Assembly (NCBI GenBank): GCA_964480455.1
Contig: CAYZQI010000004.1
Location: forward strand, 9,608-73,607
Source: JAABSX01 sp964480455
GTDB taxonomy: Bacteria; Bacteroidota; Bacteroidia; Cytophagales; Microscillaceae
Direction: 5' to 3'
DNA: 64,000 bases
In this document: in pieces, positions 63,601 to 64,000 of the stretch
Layout: every line of letters starts with the position of its first letter
Numbering within the stretch: position 1 is the first letter of the stretch
The notes under the pieces: model-generated
Databases searched by the model: none
What the model was told of the DNA's origin: nothing
The model's input: only the letters and a program-made list of their open reading frames with translations
Made by a program: the position numbers and the translations under genes

Positions 63601-64000
63601 ACTGGGTAATCAATAACTTTGGTAATAAAGACAACCTGAGCGAAATGACTTTGCGATTCTATCTACCCGAAGCGTTTTTAATCAACAACAATGTGGGCAA
63701 TTACAGTCTTTACAAACGTACCTCCAATGCGGATACAGAGGCTTGGCAGAGCTTTGAGGCAAGTGCCGTTAATACCGAAGAAAATTACTTAGAGTTCTCG
63801 GGCATTACAAGTTTCAGCCAAATAGTGATTGCTCAGAACAATACACCGCTTCCCATTCGTTTGCTTTCTTTTGATGCCCAACGCCTCAACGCAGACGTAC
63901 AGCTTCGCTGGACAACTATTTCCGAAGAAAACAATGCAGGTTTTGAAGTAGAAAAAAGCACAGATGCCCTCAATTTTGAGAAAATCGCTTGGGTAGAGGG
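57609..64000 (+). CDS. Giant secreted multidomain protein (beta-propeller, TSP3-like, malectin, LamG), cut by window edge
   Basis: Open for at least 2130 codons from the ATG at 57609 to the right edge with no stop. Signal peptide to about residue 38 (LFAQ). Domains in order: an NHL/sugar-dehydrogenase-like propeller (about 50-540; LQFGPDGKLYVAQVNG, GFRNAYDLVLSESGKLYTWD), calcium-binding thrombospondin-3-like repeats (about 548-604; DFDNDGFTNQDE, DPDDDNDGILDELD), unassigned beta domains, malectin 1 (about 1158-1308), a cadherin/Ig-like domain (about 1310-1417), malectin 2 (about 1423-1578), a BNR/adhesin-like segment, and a LamG/concanavalin-type domain (about 1728-1895; FDGVNDFLTLTEEAKFDF). 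It is a carbohydrate-binding surface or secreted enzyme. A type IX secretion tail would be expected past the edge. Confidence 0.88.
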   Translation, partial: MKKDLSTKTSYTQIVKNTLKVFLMMFLLLSEGSGLFAQENAISFLRSQVTGLTVTRPTSLQFGPDGKLYVAQVNGLIRAYTLTRTAPGQYAVTATENINLVQNIPNHNDDGTPNPSVKNRQVLGILVKGTAQNPIIYASSNDPRTGGGNGDLNLDTNSGTISKLYKNAQGQWEKIDLIRGLPKSEHNHATNGLQLDETTNTLYIAQGGHANKGAPSHELAWLPEFAYSAAILEVDLDAIEAMPVQGAGNERFVYDLPTLKGTPTPFGGDNGFNQAILVQGGPVQIYAVGFRNAYDLVLSESGKLYTWDNSSNANWGVPPIMRTADNLATNISERDFNNNVDNVQDTHYKINDNLTYYDPFHYISHKGYYAGNPNPTRANPAINTFDGLSPIPENFDFGFGFDYGFNTASGLENNFFHSGRNGTPKQNQSLFGVMGSTNGLVEYTASNFGNAMKGNILGTSFNGILYRVALNAAGTDLNHDLPHNGSGINGVIHLADGFGTWNILDVTAQNDTDLFPGTIWIAEYTQNKITVLEPNDFNECVLRDPADFPNEDFDNDGFTNQDEIDNGTDPCSPASIPNDWDGDLLSDLNDPDDDNDGILDELDAFALDNQNGSNTFIPVLYEWEATNSELAGYILNSGFSGLMINNQDNYENLFDIDNMTVIGTGGLFTVSNTTSGTALAAQNNQDYGFQFGVNVGAYPGNYTFYTVAAKPFENLPLAQMSNQNMGLHLGRGDQFNYLKILTDANNGAGGIRIVYELNDEVQINTLYPADILGKQNIHLYLMVDKATNQIQPAYAIDEGAKVLVGSPIAVPATWLSGVVATGVVSTAATGTPIGATWEFFKVIPTPSTSAASLVINSGNQINSSTTADNSFRIANSSAEGQKITQVVIDLSTSVFPDMVFDPANAIQDKATAQPFTIQSGESETGFINHQFANPLLGDVNNGYTQLILTFNNFEVGDTFEFSLDTDPASIKGTSPDNETGRVSGLELLGTTASVIFDDGSGHIGQLFKENSELGSSHNLFNQNNQIPVGISALDLNSEQTDTSIPNHIIRITGANGANVKLLVLESGLFTENVPGGGFNLQPYQANQLLQIISEQSATLDNNGLADLNITLERTDAGNTDTGIHYLVAVAVNPDGSTSQLSNILKIRLLSGPPIASYRINTGGAAFTSTEGAAFTADAGFTTPSTPFTAAGTLEIENTDNDALHRSERYGNNFSYNLNVSNGNYQVILHFAEIYFGVGGRAGGAGSRVFHVNLEGERVLSDFDIFAQAGGAAKAIQRSFYVNVADGQLNINFQRITDNAKISAIEVIPVGSNTPPILVNPLVDYTLPYDPDLANPFQITVPQNAFSDLQDATLSYTATLINGLPLPSWISFDPATATFSGFASQYQVDPNFIDIKVTATDAQGLSVFDVFRITLIEPTTLSTFRINTGKNTGAAYESVAGNTFINDTYVSNGNIFNHAANLEIANTDDDVLYRTERYGASTYNIPVVNGTYKVVLHFSENYFDVAVAGGVGSRRFHVDIEGVRRLTNFDVFEKAGGSAKAIQEEFYINVTDELLTIRFRNVTNNALINAIEIVPFTPTFKLTPQPITQVLAGVQDRVMMRVELPNFSQNAAQSFTFGTEGTTQASNIERAKLYYTGLNGTFSQAQLVSSIENPTGSFTFDSFNLMLEQGINYFWLVYDVAEDAENGNQLGATFAQARITQAILSNDNPLASATVRNISQVSRRAGNALNFDGVNDFLTLTEEAKFDFTNQVTVETWVKITAFDRAWQAIVTKGDNSWRLHRNNETNLINFAINNGTGTRQVNSTTEINDGKWHHIAGVYTGTQLQIYIDGVLEGTSNVNQVINNNNNQVMIGANATAANRFFNGQMDEVRIWGVARTQAQIRENMHLTLTSKEAGLVSYLQFNEETGTAHTDLVGEIEATWSAGMQNANRIEATLPIAGGISARANGTANQSVNFDNTNVRVQFGATAPLGELVVSKLEGVNPSGTDPAAGATKHEDYWVINNFGNKDNLSEMTLRFYLPEAFLINNNVGNYSLYKRTSNADTEAWQSFEASAVNTEENYLEFSGITSFSQIVIAQNNTPLPIRLLSFDAQRLNADVQLRWTTISEENNAGFEVEKSTDALNFEKIAWVE

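Noticed and set aside
1..64000. CRISPR array, prophage, tRNA or rRNA genes
   Set aside because: No regularly spaced direct repeats of CRISPR size, no phage structural or integrase genes, and no cloverleaf or rRNA-like stretch were noticed on reading; a dedicated scan was not possible.

Overview
The window looks like chromosomal DNA of a Bacteroidota bacterium, most likely from the Cytophagia/Cytophagales side. It is AT-rich, it has no Shine-Dalgarno-like spacing before genes, and its best promoters fit the Bacteroidota pattern TTTG - about 19-20 bp - TAnnTTTG. It also carries families typical of the phylum: DUF4295 beside rpmG, DUF3078, DUF5686 with a carboxypeptidase-regulatory domain, GH97, SiaB-type kinase and Bacteroidota-type PEP carboxylase. 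I see no prophage, CRISPR array, rRNA or tRNA gene, and no intact insertion sequence.

Layout. 1-87 is the start of a dihydrolipoamide acyltransferase. 0.6-8.8 kb (minus strand) is a Ser/Thr phospho-signalling cluster: a zinc-ribbon FHA protein, a VWA-FHA membrane protein, a PP2C phosphatase with a LysM-like tail, a pseudokinase with two LysM domains, an active Hanks-type kinase and an alpha/beta hydrolase. 9.1-14.2 kb holds a GH97 glycosidase, two thioredoxin-fold proteins, a SiaB-like protein and a small exported protein. 14.5-20.7 kb (plus) holds a lipoprotein behind phased T-tracts, an outer-membrane-type protein, a TPR membrane protein, a small lipoprotein overlapping a radical SAM/SPASM gene, and an MscS-like channel. 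21-27.2 kb has a hydrolase, purM, and the str operon rpsL-rpsG-fusA-rpsJ, which stops at a strong terminator. 27.3-36.3 kb (minus) has a serine hydrolase, ftsY, DUF4295, rpmG, an LRR protein, DUF3078 and ppc. 36.8-57.2 kb is mixed housekeeping and envelope genes (CNNM/CBS transporter, pyrD, ECF sigma factor, bcp, DUF1573, DUF5686, methyltransferase, ferritin, GAF protein) ending with a very unusual 1109-residue Hsp100-type AAA+ protein. From 57.6 kb to the right edge runs one open reading frame of more than 2130 codons for a giant secreted multidomain protein.

The most notable object is the AAA+ protein at 53915-57244. It has a ClpB-like architecture, but the first AAA+ module lacks Walker B acids and arginine fingers, both substrate-pore loops lack their tyrosine, the N-terminal domain is unrecognised, and the C-terminal third resembles a peptide-chain release factor from which the GGQ loop is missing. 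The second is the kinase/pseudokinase/phosphatase cluster with LysM-type periplasmic tails, which looks like a Gram-negative counterpart of PASTA-kinase wall sensing.

The intergenic regions are rich in small non-coding elements: a 264-bp fold-back element, a perfect 46-bp palindrome, a duplicated 125-bp element with terminal inverted repeats and a flipped hairpin loop, C-rich/G-rich inverted repeats, and pairs of decayed related segments. All assignments come from reading the sequence and from remembered family knowledge; no search was run.
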